The notes: a model not told the origin generated them from the sequence alone. A DNA stretch of 64,000 nt from Sphingomonas sp. PsM26 (GCA_030433805.1 JARUXA010000004.1:124001-188000), one strand, 5' to 3'. Counted from the first letter of the stretch, positions 50,529-60,390 are shown. Program-made: numbers and translations.

Positions 50529-51446
50529 TCAGGCCGCCAAATGCGCGATCTTCGCACTCGGTCGAGCCTTCTCCCGTGCAGCGATCTCGTCCGCCCAATG
50601 CAGCAATTCCATGCGACCGTCGAAATGTTCGACCAGAGCGGTGCAGCCCTCCACCCAGTCGCCGTCGTTATAATAGGCAATTCCGTTAATGTCGCGGAAT
50701 TCCGCGGTGTGGATGTGTCCGCACACTACCCCGTCGACCCCGCGCGAGCCCGCCGCCTGCGCGATCACCTCTTCGTAGTTGGAAATGAACTCCACCGCGT
50801 TCTTGACCTTCGCCTTGGCATGCTTGGACAGCGACCAATAAGGCAGGTTGAACGCCCGCCGATACGCATTCATCCAGCGGTTGAGCGTCATCAGCAGTGT
50901 GTAGGCAACGTCCCCGACATGCGCGAGCCAGCGATGCGCGAGCGTGATCGCGTCGAACTCGTCGCCGTGGAGCACGAGCAAGCGGCGGCCGTCGGCGGTT
51001 TCGTGGATCGCCTTGCGACGGATCGCTACGCCACCAAAGTCCAGCCCCGTGAACTGGCGCATCACTTCGTCGTGATTGCCGGGAATGTAGATCACCTCGG
51101 TCCCGCGCCGTGCGCGCTTGAGCAGGCGCCAGACGACGTCGTTATGCGCGACTGGCCAATAGAACTTCTTCTTCAACCGCCAGCCGTCGATGATGTCGCC
51201 GACCAGATACATCCGCTCGCTATCGACATGGTCGAGGAAGTCGATCAGCATCCCGGCATTGCACCCGCGCGTGCCGAGGTGGATGTCCGAAATCCAGATC
51301 GTGCGGTAGTTGCGGCGTTCGCCGATCGGCTGTTCTGGAATGGTCGGGCGCGAATTGGCGAAGTCGGCAAGGTCGGCGATCGTGTTGAACGCGGTCTGGT
51401 GCTCGCCAGTGGGGCGCTCGAGGCCAAGCGTCGTGATTGCGTCCAT
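50529..51446 (-). CDS. LpxH-like UDP-2,3-diacylglucosamine diphosphatase family metallophosphatase
   Basis: The 305-residue protein has calcineurin-type motifs in order: WISDIHLGTRG (DxH), VGDIIDGW (GD), IPGNHDEVMRQF (GNHD), LVLHGDEFDA, and VCGHIHTAEF (GHxH). The DIIDGWRLKKKFYWP stretch marks the LpxH/YbbF-like branch. The N-terminus of about 50 residues precedes the domain. Sphingomonads are known for glycosphingolipids in place of lipopolysaccharide, so its substrate may not be the classical lipid A precursor. It forms an operon with the glycosyltransferase downstream. Confidence 0.85.
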   Translation of the reverse strand: MDAITTLGLERPTGEHQTAFNTIADLADFANSRPTIPEQPIGERRNYRTIWISDIHLGTRGCNAGMLIDFLDHVDSERMYLVGDIIDGWRLKKKFYWPVAHNDVVWRLLKRARRGTEVIYIPGNHDEVMRQFTGLDFGGVAIRRKAIHETADGRRLLVLHGDEFDAITLAHRWLAHVGDVAYTLLMTLNRWMNAYRRAFNLPYWSLSKHAKAKVKNAVEFISNYEEVIAQAAGSRGVDGVVCGHIHTAEFRDINGIAYYNDGDWVEGCTALVEHFDGRMELLHWADEIAAREKARPSAKIAHLAA

Positions 51447-51532
51447 CGTTCGGCATCCCGGAAAGCCTTTGGATGACCACGGGCTATGCCTTGGGATTGT
51501 TACAATCGGACGTGGGGTGCTTCATCCAACTG

Positions 51533-52144
51533 TCACATCGTGACATGTCCGGGGATCGCAGCCACACGGGCGAGCCATGCCTGGACGGCTGGATAACGGT
51601 GCAATTCGAACCCTGCCTCATCCGCCAGATGGGTGTAGGCATAAAGCGCGATGTCGGCGAGGGTGAACCGGCCCGCCGCCAGGAACGGCGTCTGCGCGAG
51701 ATGCGTGTCCATCAACGCCAGCGCCGCCGCCCCCGCAGCGCGTTTGACGGGCAATTGCATCCGCTGCAGCTCGTTCAGCCGATCCTCGCCGGTCATCGTC
51801 ATCCAGAATCGCACCGTCGCGATATTGGGTTCGTGGCTATACTGCTCCCAGAACATCCAGTGGAACATGTCGGCGCGGTCGAACCGATCCTGCGGGATGA
51901 GCGCCGATCCATCGGCCAGATACAGACATGCAGCAGCGCTTTCGGGCAGGAAATCGTCGCCGACCTGCAGGACCGGGATGCGGCCGTCGGGGTTGATGTC
52001 CGCAAGGAACGCAGCGGTCCGCGTATCGCCCGCCACGATGTCATATTCGCGCCGTTCGAGCGGGATGCCGACATGCGCTGCGGTCAGGCGGATCTTGTAG
52101 CAATTACCGGACGCGGCATATTCGTGCAGGATCAGGTTCGCCAT
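51533..52144 (-). CDS. glutathione S-transferase family protein
   Basis: The 203-residue protein has an N-terminal thioredoxin-like glutathione domain (LILHEYAASGNCYKIRLTAAH, with NPDGRIPVLQVGDD and PESAAACLYLAD for the glutathione site) and a C-terminal all-helical domain with the RFTLADIALYAYTHLA N-capping motif of GSTs. It presumably conjugates or detoxifies electrophiles in the cytosol. ATG 52144 is supported by a GAGGAG-type site. It follows the acyl-CoA ligase gene by 37 bases on the same strand and may share its transcript. Confidence 0.9.
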   Translation of the reverse strand: MANLILHEYAASGNCYKIRLTAAHVGIPLERREYDIVAGDTRTAAFLADINPDGRIPVLQVGDDFLPESAAACLYLADGSALIPQDRFDRADMFHWMFWEQYSHEPNIATVRFWMTMTGEDRLNELQRMQLPVKRAAGAAALALMDTHLAQTPFLAAGRFTLADIALYAYTHLADEAGFELHRYPAVQAWLARVAAIPGHVTM

Positions 52145-52181
52145 CGCATGCTCCTCTGGCTCGCCGACCCGAGCCGTGGTT

Positions 52182-53870
52182 TCATGCCGTATCCGCAACG
52201 ACCTCCGCGATCAAATCCTTGCGGCTGAGCTTGCCGATCATCGTCTTGGGCATAGTCAACCGGACGACGACCTCATCGACGCGTTCATGGCGACCGACCT
52301 GCGGGTTGAGCCAGTCGCGCAGCGTGATGCCGTCCACGTCAACGCCGTCGTTGAGCGTGACGTAAGCGCGCGGATGTTCGCCGCGATACGCATCGGGAAG
52401 GCCGATCACGAGCGCTTCCTTGACCGCGGGATGATGGTACAGCACCGCTTCGATCTGGCTCGGGAAGACCTTGAAACCCGATACCGAGATCATGTCCTTT
52501 AACCGGTCGACAATCTTGACGAAACCGTCGGCATCGATCGTCCCCACGTCGCCGGTGCGCAGCCATTTGCCGTCGGCATTGTTGATGAACACATCGCCAT
52601 CGGCATCGGCGCGGTTCCAATAGCCCTTCATGATCTGTGGTCCGCAGGCGACGATCTCGCCGGGTTCCCCTTCGGCCACATCGAGAGTCGGATCGGCCTT
52701 GTCGACCAGCCGTAGGCGCGTCGCGGGGAGGGGCTGGCCGATCGTGCCGGGCTTGCCCTCGGCTTCATACGGGTTGGCGGAGAGCACGCCCGAGCTTTCG
52801 GAAAGCCCGTATCCTTCGACGACCGTCGCCCCGGTCATCTGTTCGAACTTCGCCTTCAGTTCGGGCGCAAGCGGCGCTCCGCCCGAAATGCAGATCCTGA
52901 GCGACGAGAAATCCGTTGCGCCAATCTTGGGGTGATCGAGCAGCGCCTGGTACATCGTCGGTACGCCGGGAAGCGCGGTGGCTTTCGTCCGTCCGATCGC
53001 GGCAAGCACGGCGCCGGCTTCGAACCGCGGCAGCATCACGATGCACCCGCCGTTGAGCACCGTGCGGTTGAGCACGCAGGTGTTGGCGAAGACGTGGAAC
53101 ATCGGCAGCACGCCGAGGATGCGGTCAGGGCCGTCGGGATGCGGGTCGATCGCCATCACCTGGCGCGCGTTGGCGGTGAGGTTCTGGTGCGTCAGCATCG
53201 CGCCCTTCGGCGCGCCGGTGGTCCCGCCGGTGTACTGGATCAGCGCGACGTCCTTTTCCGCATCAATCTCGGGGTGACGATGGGCACCGTCGTTCGCGAT
53301 CAGTTTGGAGAAAGCGACGATCCGGGGATCGTCGGGGCGTTTCGTCACCTCACCGCCTTTGAACATGCGGTACAGCAGTGATTTCGTCGGGGGCAGGGCA
53401 CCCGCGATCGATCCGACCACCAGTCGCTCCAGCCCGCTCTGCTCCAGCACTTCTAGCGCGGTCGGGAGCAACTGGTTCGCCGAGAGCGTGAACAGCAGGC
53501 GTGTTCCCGAATCCTCGACCTGATGTGCCAGTTCGGCCGCGGTATAGAGCGGGGAGAAATTGACGACGGTCGCGCCGAGCTTGAGGATCCCGTAATAGGC
53601 CGCGACGTAATGCGGCACGTTGGGCAGGAACAGGCCGATGCGGTCGCCAGGGCCGTAGCCGAGCGTAGCGAGCCCCGCCGCAACCCGGTTCGCGCCGTCC
53701 AATGTCTCTGCGAAACTATAATGCCGCCCCATGAAATCGATCAGCGGCGCCTTGCCGCCGCGCGCGGCAGCGTCGTCGAACAGCGTGGCCATCGAAAGCG
53801 GCGGGTAGGTGCTGTCCCAGGCAGCGGGATGACGATACGATTCGCGCCAGAGCGCTTCGGGTCTGTTCAT
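52182..53870 (-). CDS. fadD: long-chain fatty acid-CoA ligase
   Basis: The 562-residue adenylate-forming enzyme activates fatty acids as acyl-CoA. It has the phosphate-binding motif YTGGTTGAPKGAMLTH, the VEGYGLSESSGV acyl-adenylate motif, the WLRTGDVGTIDADG hinge region, and the C-terminal lysine-containing GKLSRKDLI. Length and motifs match FadD-like proteins. ATG 53870 was chosen over upstream codons that lack family similarity. The glutathione transferase gene follows. Confidence 0.93.
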   Translation of the reverse strand: MNRPEALWRESYRHPAAWDSTYPPLSMATLFDDAAARGGKAPLIDFMGRHYSFAETLDGANRVAAGLATLGYGPGDRIGLFLPNVPHYVAAYYGILKLGATVVNFSPLYTAAELAHQVEDSGTRLLFTLSANQLLPTALEVLEQSGLERLVVGSIAGALPPTKSLLYRMFKGGEVTKRPDDPRIVAFSKLIANDGAHRHPEIDAEKDVALIQYTGGTTGAPKGAMLTHQNLTANARQVMAIDPHPDGPDRILGVLPMFHVFANTCVLNRTVLNGGCIVMLPRFEAGAVLAAIGRTKATALPGVPTMYQALLDHPKIGATDFSSLRICISGGAPLAPELKAKFEQMTGATVVEGYGLSESSGVLSANPYEAEGKPGTIGQPLPATRLRLVDKADPTLDVAEGEPGEIVACGPQIMKGYWNRADADGDVFINNADGKWLRTGDVGTIDADGFVKIVDRLKDMISVSGFKVFPSQIEAVLYHHPAVKEALVIGLPDAYRGEHPRAYVTLNDGVDVDGITLRDWLNPQVGRHERVDEVVVRLTMPKTMIGKLSRKDLIAEVVADTA

Positions 53871-53950
53871 TGACACAGGTGTAAGCAAGCGATCCGGGAC
53901 CCGCAAGGCGTTGCGGACATCGCCCGGCGACCCGCGTGTAAGCGATTGTG

Positions 53951-54151
53951 TCAGCTGAGCGGGCGTGCGGTCCATGTGTAGAGAACCGAGATCCCGAGCA
54001 AGCCGAGATCGAGCGCGGCCTTCACCTGATGCGGCGTCGGGTCGGACGAATCATGCGTCAAAACACGAATATCCGCGGTCGGATGGCGCTGGATTGCAAC
54101 TGCGACGACCAGAATGGCGCACAATGCGACGATCATTTGACGATTTCGCAC
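53951..54151 (-). CDS. small membrane protein
   Basis: The 66-residue product has one strong N-terminal hydrophobic helix (MIVALCAILVVAVAIQ) and a second, weaker one near the C-terminus (KAALDLGLLGISVLYTWTA). Even codon use and a clean start suggest a real gene, but I do not recognise its family. It lies between the diguanylate cyclase and fadD genes on the same strand. Confidence 0.65.
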   Translation of the reverse strand: MRNRQMIVALCAILVVAVAIQRHPTADIRVLTHDSSDPTPHQVKAALDLGLLGISVLYTWTARPLS

Positions 54152-54185
54152 CAGGCCGACTCCTTACGCAGCCGATATAACCGCT

Positions 54186-55901
54186 TCACCTGATGACGGC
54201 AAGCGGCGGTACGATTTGCACCGTCCGCTGGTTCGTCAATACGCGGACACGCGCGCGGTCACGTCCTGCGGATTTCGCTTCGAAAAGAGCACGATCGGCG
54301 CAACCGTAGAGGGCTTTCCAGTCCTGTTCACGTTCGAGCGTGCCGACACAGACCCCGATGCTCGCGGTGATCGTGACATCGTAGGGCATCCGTTCGGCGC
54401 GAAGTCCCGCAAGGATGTCTTCAGGATCAAACGCTCCTCCCGCCGCAAGGACAACCGCGAACTCTTCCCCGCCGATCCGTGCCACCAGTGCGTCTGCCGG
54501 GACAACCTGACACAGCGTCCGCGCAAACACGCGCAACACTTCGTCGCCGCCATCGTGGCCGACGGTTTCGTTGACCTGTTTGAAATGGTCGAGATCCGCA
54601 ATCATCAGGATCTGTTCCCCCGTTCGCCCGATCGCCTGATTGAGAAACGCGCGGCGGTTGAGCAGACCGGTCAACGGGTCCGTATCTGCCAGCAATCGTG
54701 CCGCAATTTCGCGCTCACGCGCCTCGTCGCGTTCGTTGCTCAGCAGCCGCATGCGATATGCTATTGCGATGCTCGACAGTAGCGCCTCGACGGTCATCGA
54801 TACGATCGTGGAATTGTCGAGCCAGAAGTTCCAGGGGATGATGCCGAGCGAACAGACGATGCGGACGGTCGCCATCATGATCGGCATCGCCCACGCCAGC
54901 GCGAAGACCCACAGGTAATTGCTCCGCAATACCCAGGCCCGCCACAGGAGGGGGATCACCATCGCCATCTGGAGCACGAAGGCGAGCGAGTACAACCGGT
55001 CAAACAGTCTGACCTGTAAGGGACCAAACAGGAAAAAGGCGAGCGAGGCGGTAAAGGTGATCCCGCAACTGATCTGGACAAGCGTTCCGACCCGGCCCGC
55101 AAACACCCGCTCTTCAAAAAAAGCGCGCGCGAAGGCGAACGCTGCGACCGTCGATAGGCCCAGCAGCAGATAGTTGCAGCGGATGCGATCGTTGTTGCCG
55201 ATGTCCGGATAGATCCAGGCCAGATACCCCGAGGACGACACGGTGTACGCGAGCAACCCCAAGACCATCGCGCAATAGGCAAGCTGGAAACGGTGCCGCA
55301 GCGCGACCCACAACGCGAAATTGTACGACAGCAGCGCAATGCAAAGTCCCGCGAACGCCGCATATAGTCCGCCGAGCAACAGGTTGGACCGGACGCTTTC
55401 CGCGTCCGTCGCAAGCATGGGATCACGTACGATTCCGCGAAGGTTGGCGGCATCATCGACCTGCCACAGCAGGCGGACGAGCGGGGCGTTACGCCCGGGG
55501 AGTGGCACCTCCAGCAGGGCGCCCAATTGCATGTAGCGCGATGCATGCCGTTGATCGATCGTCGTGCGGACGATGGCTCCGTCCGCGTAGAGCGCATAGA
55601 GGTTCTGCGTACCTTGCCAAAGGCTGGCGCTGCGGACGTTGACCGGTCCGCCCCGGCGCAAAGGCGATGAGCGGATCCAGTAGTTCCCCGGACCCAAAGT
55701 CCGCTGGTCCGTCAGGCACGAGAAGGGTGTTGAAGGACGCAACAGTTGCGTCGACGTCAGGCCCGGTCGGTCGCGTACGATGCACGTCGTGATCGGTTCA
55801 CCGGTGCCCCTGTCCTTAGCCTTAGCCGGCTGGACCAGAAACACGATCGTGCAGCACGTCAGGAAGAGGAGGAGCAGTCGTGATGGGATCGTGAGACGCA
55901 T
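54186..55901 (-). CDS. 7TM-type diguanylate cyclase
   Basis: The 571-residue protein starts with a signal-like helix, followed by an extracellular domain (about residues 30-165) and about seven membrane helices (about 175-385), a 7TMR-DISM-like arrangement. The GGDEF domain (about 405-560) has ADLDHFKQVNETVGHDGGDEV and the catalytic RIGGEEFAVV. The ADTDPLTGLLNRRAFL beginning is conserved. It should make cyclic di-GMP in response to an external ligand. There is no EAL domain. Confidence 0.93.
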   Translation of the reverse strand: MRLTIPSRLLLLFLTCCTIVFLVQPAKAKDRGTGEPITTCIVRDRPGLTSTQLLRPSTPFSCLTDQRTLGPGNYWIRSSPLRRGGPVNVRSASLWQGTQNLYALYADGAIVRTTIDQRHASRYMQLGALLEVPLPGRNAPLVRLLWQVDDAANLRGIVRDPMLATDAESVRSNLLLGGLYAAFAGLCIALLSYNFALWVALRHRFQLAYCAMVLGLLAYTVSSSGYLAWIYPDIGNNDRIRCNYLLLGLSTVAAFAFARAFFEERVFAGRVGTLVQISCGITFTASLAFFLFGPLQVRLFDRLYSLAFVLQMAMVIPLLWRAWVLRSNYLWVFALAWAMPIMMATVRIVCSLGIIPWNFWLDNSTIVSMTVEALLSSIAIAYRMRLLSNERDEAREREIAARLLADTDPLTGLLNRRAFLNQAIGRTGEQILMIADLDHFKQVNETVGHDGGDEVLRVFARTLCQVVPADALVARIGGEEFAVVLAAGGAFDPEDILAGLRAERMPYDVTITASIGVCVGTLEREQDWKALYGCADRALFEAKSAGRDRARVRVLTNQRTVQIVPPLAVIR

Positions 55902-56091
55902 GGCCGATTCCTAGGCCGAGAAGGGCGAACAGAAAGTAACAATCCGACTTTGCCATGCATTTCAAGGAATGTTTGCCGTGGCTTGGCACGCTCAACCACG
56001 GGGGGCCGCTTGGTAGCGGAACCAAATGTCCCCGTTGCAAGTGCGCAATGCCGTTCGATGATGGGGAGGGCTTAGGCGGAAACCGCACAAA

Positions 56092-56123
56092 CAAAAACGC
56101 GGGCTCGGCATAACCGAACCCGC
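56092..56123 (-). terminator. rho-independent terminator of clpA
   Basis: On the minus strand a GCGGGTTCGG/CCGAGCCCGC stem (one mismatch) with a five-base loop is followed by GTTTTTGTTT, 24 bases after the clpA stop. Confidence 0.85.
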
Positions 56124-56146
56124 GCTGATGTCTCGTGGCGAGATGC

Positions 56147-58462
56147 TTATTTGGCGGTCGTATCGACCTTGCCGGGAGTCTTGCGCCGCGGTTTCTTCGG
56201 CGGGGCGGAGGTGATTTCGAACGACAGTGCACCGTCCTTCATCTTCACCGTCACCTCGCCACCGTGGACCAGCTTGCCGAACAGCAGTTCCTCGGCGAGC
56301 GGCTGCTTGATCTTCTCCTGGATCAAACGGCCCATCGGGCGCGCACCGTAGAGCTTGTCATAGCCCTTGGCGGTGAGCCACGTCTTAGCTTCGTCGTCCA
56401 AGTTGATGTGGACGTTGCGGTCCGCCAGCTGCAACTCGAGCTGGAGGATGAACTTGTCCACCACCCGCGCCACGACCTCGGTCGGAAGGTAACCGAACGG
56501 CACGATCGCATCGAGACGGTTGCGGAACTCGGGCGTGAACATCTTCTGGACCGCCTGCTCATCTTCGCCCTCGCGGGTGAGGTTGCCGAAGCCCAATGTC
56601 TCGCGCGCCATATCGCTGGCGCCCGCATTGGTCGTCATGATCAGGATGACGTTGCGGAAGTCGACCGTCTTGCCGTGCTGGTCAGTAAGCCGCCCGTTAT
56701 CCATCACTTGCAGCAGGATGTTGAACAGGTCCGGATGCGCCTTCTCGATCTCGTCGAGCAGCAGAACCGAGTGCGGCTGCTGGTCGATTGCGTCGGTGAG
56801 GAGGCCGCCCTGGTCGAAGCCGACGTAGCCCGGGGGGGCACCGATCAGTCGCGAGACCGAGTGGCGTTCCATGTATTCGGACATGTCGAAGCGCTGGAGC
56901 GGGATCCCCATGATCGTCGCAAGCTGCTTGGCAACCTCGGTTTTTCCGACGCCGGTGGGGCCGGTGAAGAGGTAGTTGCCGATCGGCTTCTCCGGATCGC
57001 GCAGACCCGCACGCGACAATTTGATCGCCGACGCGAGCTTTTCGATCGCCGCATTCTGCCCAAACACAACACGTTTGAGATCGGTTTCAAGCGATTCGAG
57101 CGCCTTTGTGTCGTCCGTGGACACGCTTTTAGGCGGAATGCGCGCCATTGTAGCGATAACCTGCTCGATCTCACGGCTGGTGATCGTCTTCTTGCGCTTG
57201 GCGAGCGGCACCAGCATCTGCATCGCGCCGACTTCGTCGATCACGTCGATCGCCTTGTCCGGCAGCTTGCGGTCGTTGATGTAGCGCGCGCTTAGTTCCA
57301 CCGCCGACTTGATCGCGTCAGGCGTGTACTTGACCTTGTGATGCTCCTCGAACGCAGTCCGCAGGCCGGCGAGGATCTTGACAGTATCCTCGATCGTCGG
57401 TTCATTGACGTCGATCTTCTGGAAGCGCCGCAGCAATGCGCGGTCCTTCTCGAAGTGGTTGCGGAACTCCTTGTAGGTGGTCGAGCCGATGCAACGGATC
57501 GTCCCGCCCGACAAAGCGGGCTTCAAAAGGTTGGACGCATCCATCGCGCCGCCGCTGGTGGCACCAGCGCCGATGACGGTGTGGATCTCGTCGATGAACA
57601 GGATCGCGTCGGGCATCTTCTCGAGCTCGGTCACGACCGCCTTCAGCCGCTCCTCGAAATCGCCGCGATAGCGCGTGCCCGCGAGCAACGCGCCCATGTC
57701 GAGCGAGTAGATCACCGCGGGAAGCAGCACCTCGGGAACGTCACCCTCGACGATCTTGCGCGCGAGACCCTCGGCGATCGCGGTCTTGCCGACGCCGGGA
57801 TCACCCACATAGAGCGGGTTGTTCTTCGATCGGCGGCACAGGATCTGGACCGTACGATCGACCTCGGGGCCACGACCGATCAGCGGATCGACCTTGCCCT
57901 TCTTGGCCTTCTCGTTGAGGTCGACGCAGAACTGCTTGAGCGCGCTTTCCTTGCCCTTTTCGCCGGGCTTCTGCGGCTTTTCTTCCTCGGCACCCTTGGG
58001 GCTGGAGGCTTCGGGCGCGGACCCGCCCTTGCCGACGCCGTGGCTGATGAAGCTCACCGCATCCAGGCGGCTCATGTCCTGCTGTTGCAGGAAATAGACC
58101 GCATAGCTCTCACGCTCGCTGAACAAGGCGACGAGCACGTTCGCGCCGGTCACTTCGTCGCGGCCCGAGGACTGGACGTGGAGGATCGCACGCTGGACAA
58201 CGCGCTGGAAGCCCGAGGTGGGCGAGGGATCGGTCGCGGCGTCGACCTTCAACGCCTCGAGCTCGGTATCCAGATAATGTTTGACGGTCGTCGTCAGTTC
58301 GGCGGTATCAACCCCGCACGACTGCATCACCTTCGACGCATGTTCGTCATCAATAAGGGCGAGCAGCAGATGCTCGAGCGTAGCATATTCGTGCCGGCGC
58401 GAAGACGCGGCTTCGAGAGCCTTGTGCAACGTGGTTTCCAGCGCGGAGGCGAAGGATGGCAT
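56147..58462 (-). CDS. clpA: ATP-dependent Clp protease ATP-binding subunit ClpA
   Basis: ClpA unfolds proteins for ClpP. The 771-residue protein has a double Clp_N domain (about 1-150: LEHLLLALIDDEHA), then the first AAA+ module with GDPGVGKTAIAEGLA and ILFIDEIH, and the second with FTGPTGVGKTEVA, LLLDEIEKAHPD and MTTNAGASD. The C-terminal IGF/L-type loop is near residues 660-670. The acidic, lysine-rich insert at about 150-175 (SPKGAEEEKPQKPGEKGK) is a linker. No clpS is next to it. Confidence 0.96.
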   Translation of the reverse strand: MPSFASALETTLHKALEAASSRRHEYATLEHLLLALIDDEHASKVMQSCGVDTAELTTTVKHYLDTELEALKVDAATDPSPTSGFQRVVQRAILHVQSSGRDEVTGANVLVALFSERESYAVYFLQQQDMSRLDAVSFISHGVGKGGSAPEASSPKGAEEEKPQKPGEKGKESALKQFCVDLNEKAKKGKVDPLIGRGPEVDRTVQILCRRSKNNPLYVGDPGVGKTAIAEGLARKIVEGDVPEVLLPAVIYSLDMGALLAGTRYRGDFEERLKAVVTELEKMPDAILFIDEIHTVIGAGATSGGAMDASNLLKPALSGGTIRCIGSTTYKEFRNHFEKDRALLRRFQKIDVNEPTIEDTVKILAGLRTAFEEHHKVKYTPDAIKSAVELSARYINDRKLPDKAIDVIDEVGAMQMLVPLAKRKKTITSREIEQVIATMARIPPKSVSTDDTKALESLETDLKRVVFGQNAAIEKLASAIKLSRAGLRDPEKPIGNYLFTGPTGVGKTEVAKQLATIMGIPLQRFDMSEYMERHSVSRLIGAPPGYVGFDQGGLLTDAIDQQPHSVLLLDEIEKAHPDLFNILLQVMDNGRLTDQHGKTVDFRNVILIMTTNAGASDMARETLGFGNLTREGEDEQAVQKMFTPEFRNRLDAIVPFGYLPTEVVARVVDKFILQLELQLADRNVHINLDDEAKTWLTAKGYDKLYGARPMGRLIQEKIKQPLAEELLFGKLVHGGEVTVKMKDGALSFEITSAPPKKPRRKTPGKVDTTAK

Positions 58463-58587
58463 CTGTAGTTACTCCTTGCGGGCCACGTCAGACGGGCGGC
58501 CCTTTCCTGCTATGTCGGAAGGCAGGACGCCCGCATCAACCTCTTGAAAACGACTCTCGGTGTTCCTGTGTTCCGGAACCCGACACT

Positions 58588-58785
58588 TCACGACTTAAAG
58601 AGTGTGTCTGCGGAGGCGCGATGATCGACGGCGCGATCCCGTTTCGCCTTCGTCCTGACGATCTCGCGTTCGAGCATTACGATCCGGTCGTCGAGTTCCT
58701 TGACCGAAAGCGGGTCCAGGTCCTGCGCGACAACCGCAGCGAGCGGATCGCCCGCCGTGTTCGGGAGAATCTCGTCGATGTCCAT
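58588..58785 (-). CDS. DUF1192 domain protein
   Basis: The 65-residue protein has the DUF1192 form: DIDEILPNTAGDPLAAV, then LSVKELDDRIVMLEREIVRTKAKR and a basic end with RDRAVDHRASAD. The central heptad-like segment should form a coiled coil. The function is unknown. It often stands next to a quinone oxidoreductase gene in alphaproteobacteria, as here, on the divergent strand. ATG 58785 is preferred over an upstream ATG that adds 12 residues not seen in the family. Confidence 0.85.
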   Translation of the reverse strand: MDIDEILPNTAGDPLAAVVAQDLDPLSVKELDDRIVMLEREIVRTKAKRDRAVDHRASADTLFKS

Positions 58786-58881
58786 GGGGAGGATCGTTGA
58801 CCCGCACGCAGGGGATGTCAATAAGGCACGCGGACCAAAGGGACTTCCCCGTGGTGCTCAGTAAGACGGGGCGTAGAAGCG

Positions 58882-59883
58882 ATGCAGGATGTGCCGGATA
58901 CGATGCGCGCGATCGACCCCAGCGAACCGGGTGGTCCGGAAGTGCTAACGGTGGTGGAACGTCCGGTGCCGCAGATCGGCGCGCAGGAGGTTCTGATCCG
59001 GGTGGTCGCCGCGGGGGTCAATCGGCCGGACGTGCTCCAGCGCAAGGGCGGTTATCCACCGCCGCCGGGGGCGCCTTCGATTCTCGGGCTCGAAATTTCT
59101 GGTACCGTCGTGGCGCAGGGTGCCGATGTTGCGGGGCACATGCTCGGCCAGCCGGTGTGCGCCCTGGTCGCGGGCGGCGGGTATGCCGAGTATGTCGCCG
59201 TCGCGGCGGGGCAAGTGCTGCCAGTGCCCAATGCGCTGTCGATGGTCGAGGCGGCGGCCTTGCCCGAAACCCTGTTTACCGTGTGGACCAATTTGTTCGA
59301 GCGCGGCTACGCGACCGAAGGCGACACCGTGCTGATCCATGGGGGCACCAGCGGGATCGGGACGATGGCGATTTCGCTCGGCGCCATCTTCGGGTTGACG
59401 GTGATCGTCACCGCAGGGTCGGACGACAAATGCGCGTCGGCCAAGGCGCTCGGCGCGGCCCATGCGATCAACTACAAGACCGAAGATTTCGTCGAGCGGG
59501 TCAAGGAGATCACCGGCGGTGCGGGATGTGCCGTGGTGCTCGATATGGTCGGCGGCGACTATGTCGCGCGCAACCTGCAATGCCTTGCAGAAGACGGGCG
59601 GCACGTCTCGATCGCGGTGCAGGGCGGCGCGACCGCGACCATTCCGATCTTCGAGATCATGCGACGGCGCCTGACGCTGACCGGATCGACGCTGCGGGCG
59701 CGGGATACCGCATTCAAGACGCTCGTCGCGGATGAACTGCATCGCACGGTCTGGCCGCATGTCGAGGCCGGACGGTTGAAGCCGGTGCTGGATCGCACAT
59801 TCCCGCTCGCGGAGGCGGCCGCTGCGCATCGTCGGATGGAGGCGGGGGATCATGTGGGCAAGATCGTCCTGACGCTGGACTGA
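58882..59883 (+). CDS. NAD(P)H-dependent quinone oxidoreductase (zinc-free MDR family)
   Basis: The 333-residue protein belongs to the quinone oxidoreductase (PIG3-like) branch of the medium-chain dehydrogenases: the substrate domain with VVAAGVNRPDVLQRKGGY and PPPPGAPSILGLEISG, then the Rossmann fold with LIHGGTSGIGTMAISLGAIFG. Zinc-binding cysteines are absent. It likely reduces quinones with NADPH. It diverges from the DUF1192 gene about 100 bases away. Confidence 0.9.
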   Translation: MQDVPDTMRAIDPSEPGGPEVLTVVERPVPQIGAQEVLIRVVAAGVNRPDVLQRKGGYPPPPGAPSILGLEISGTVVAQGADVAGHMLGQPVCALVAGGGYAEYVAVAAGQVLPVPNALSMVEAAALPETLFTVWTNLFERGYATEGDTVLIHGGTSGIGTMAISLGAIFGLTVIVTAGSDDKCASAKALGAAHAINYKTEDFVERVKEITGGAGCAVVLDMVGGDYVARNLQCLAEDGRHVSIAVQGGATATIPIFEIMRRRLTLTGSTLRARDTAFKTLVADELHRTVWPHVEAGRLKPVLDRTFPLAEAAAAHRRMEAGDHVGKIVLTLD

Positions 59884-60044
59884 TGCGGCGGCGGGCGAAG
59901 GCGATCAACTGTAGACAAAATAATCGTTATTTTACAGTATCGTTCGCAAGAATACGAAATTTATGATGCGGATACTGGAACAAAGCGGAGCGCTGTGATT
60001 TATGTCCCTTCGGCCTTCGAGCCGTTCGAAAAGGGTATATCACG

Positions 60045-60314
60045 ATGAAGAAGATGTTCGTTCTCGCAGCCGCTGCTGGTCTGGTTTCCTTGGCCGCTTG
60101 CAACTCGACCCCGCGCGAGCAGGCTGCCGACAATATCGAAGCCAACTCTGAAGCCGTTGCAGACAACCTCGAGGACGCTGCAGACAACGCAACGACCCCG
60201 GCAGGCGAAGCAATGCTCGAGAACACGGCAGACGCAGTGCGCGCAACGGGCCAGAACCAGGCGACCGACATGCGCACCAACGATGCCGACACGAACCTGT
60301 CGAACGGCATGTAA
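60045..60314 (+). CDS. small lipoprotein
   Basis: The 89-residue product starts with a lipoprotein signal ending in the lipobox LVSLAAC, so the mature protein is acylated at Cys19. The rest is acidic and asparagine-rich with a repeating pattern (AADNIEANSEAVADNLEDAA) that looks like an extended helix of the entericidin type or a small outer-membrane protein. I do not assign a function. A terminator follows directly. Confidence 0.8.
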   Translation: MKKMFVLAAAAGLVSLAACNSTPREQAADNIEANSEAVADNLEDAADNATTPAGEAMLENTADAVRATGQNQATDMRTNDADTNLSNGM

Positions 60315-60359
60315 TTGCGAAACAGATCGGGCTGCTCCCAAGCGCAGTCCGAACTGGTG

Positions 60360-60390
60360 GGGCGTCCGGGGAAACCCGGGCGCCCTTTTT
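60360..60390 (+). terminator. rho-independent terminator of the lipoprotein gene
   Basis: Stem GGGCGTCCGGG/CCCGGGCGCCC (one G-T pair) with a GAAA loop followed by TTTTT, 46 bases after the stop. Confidence 0.9.
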
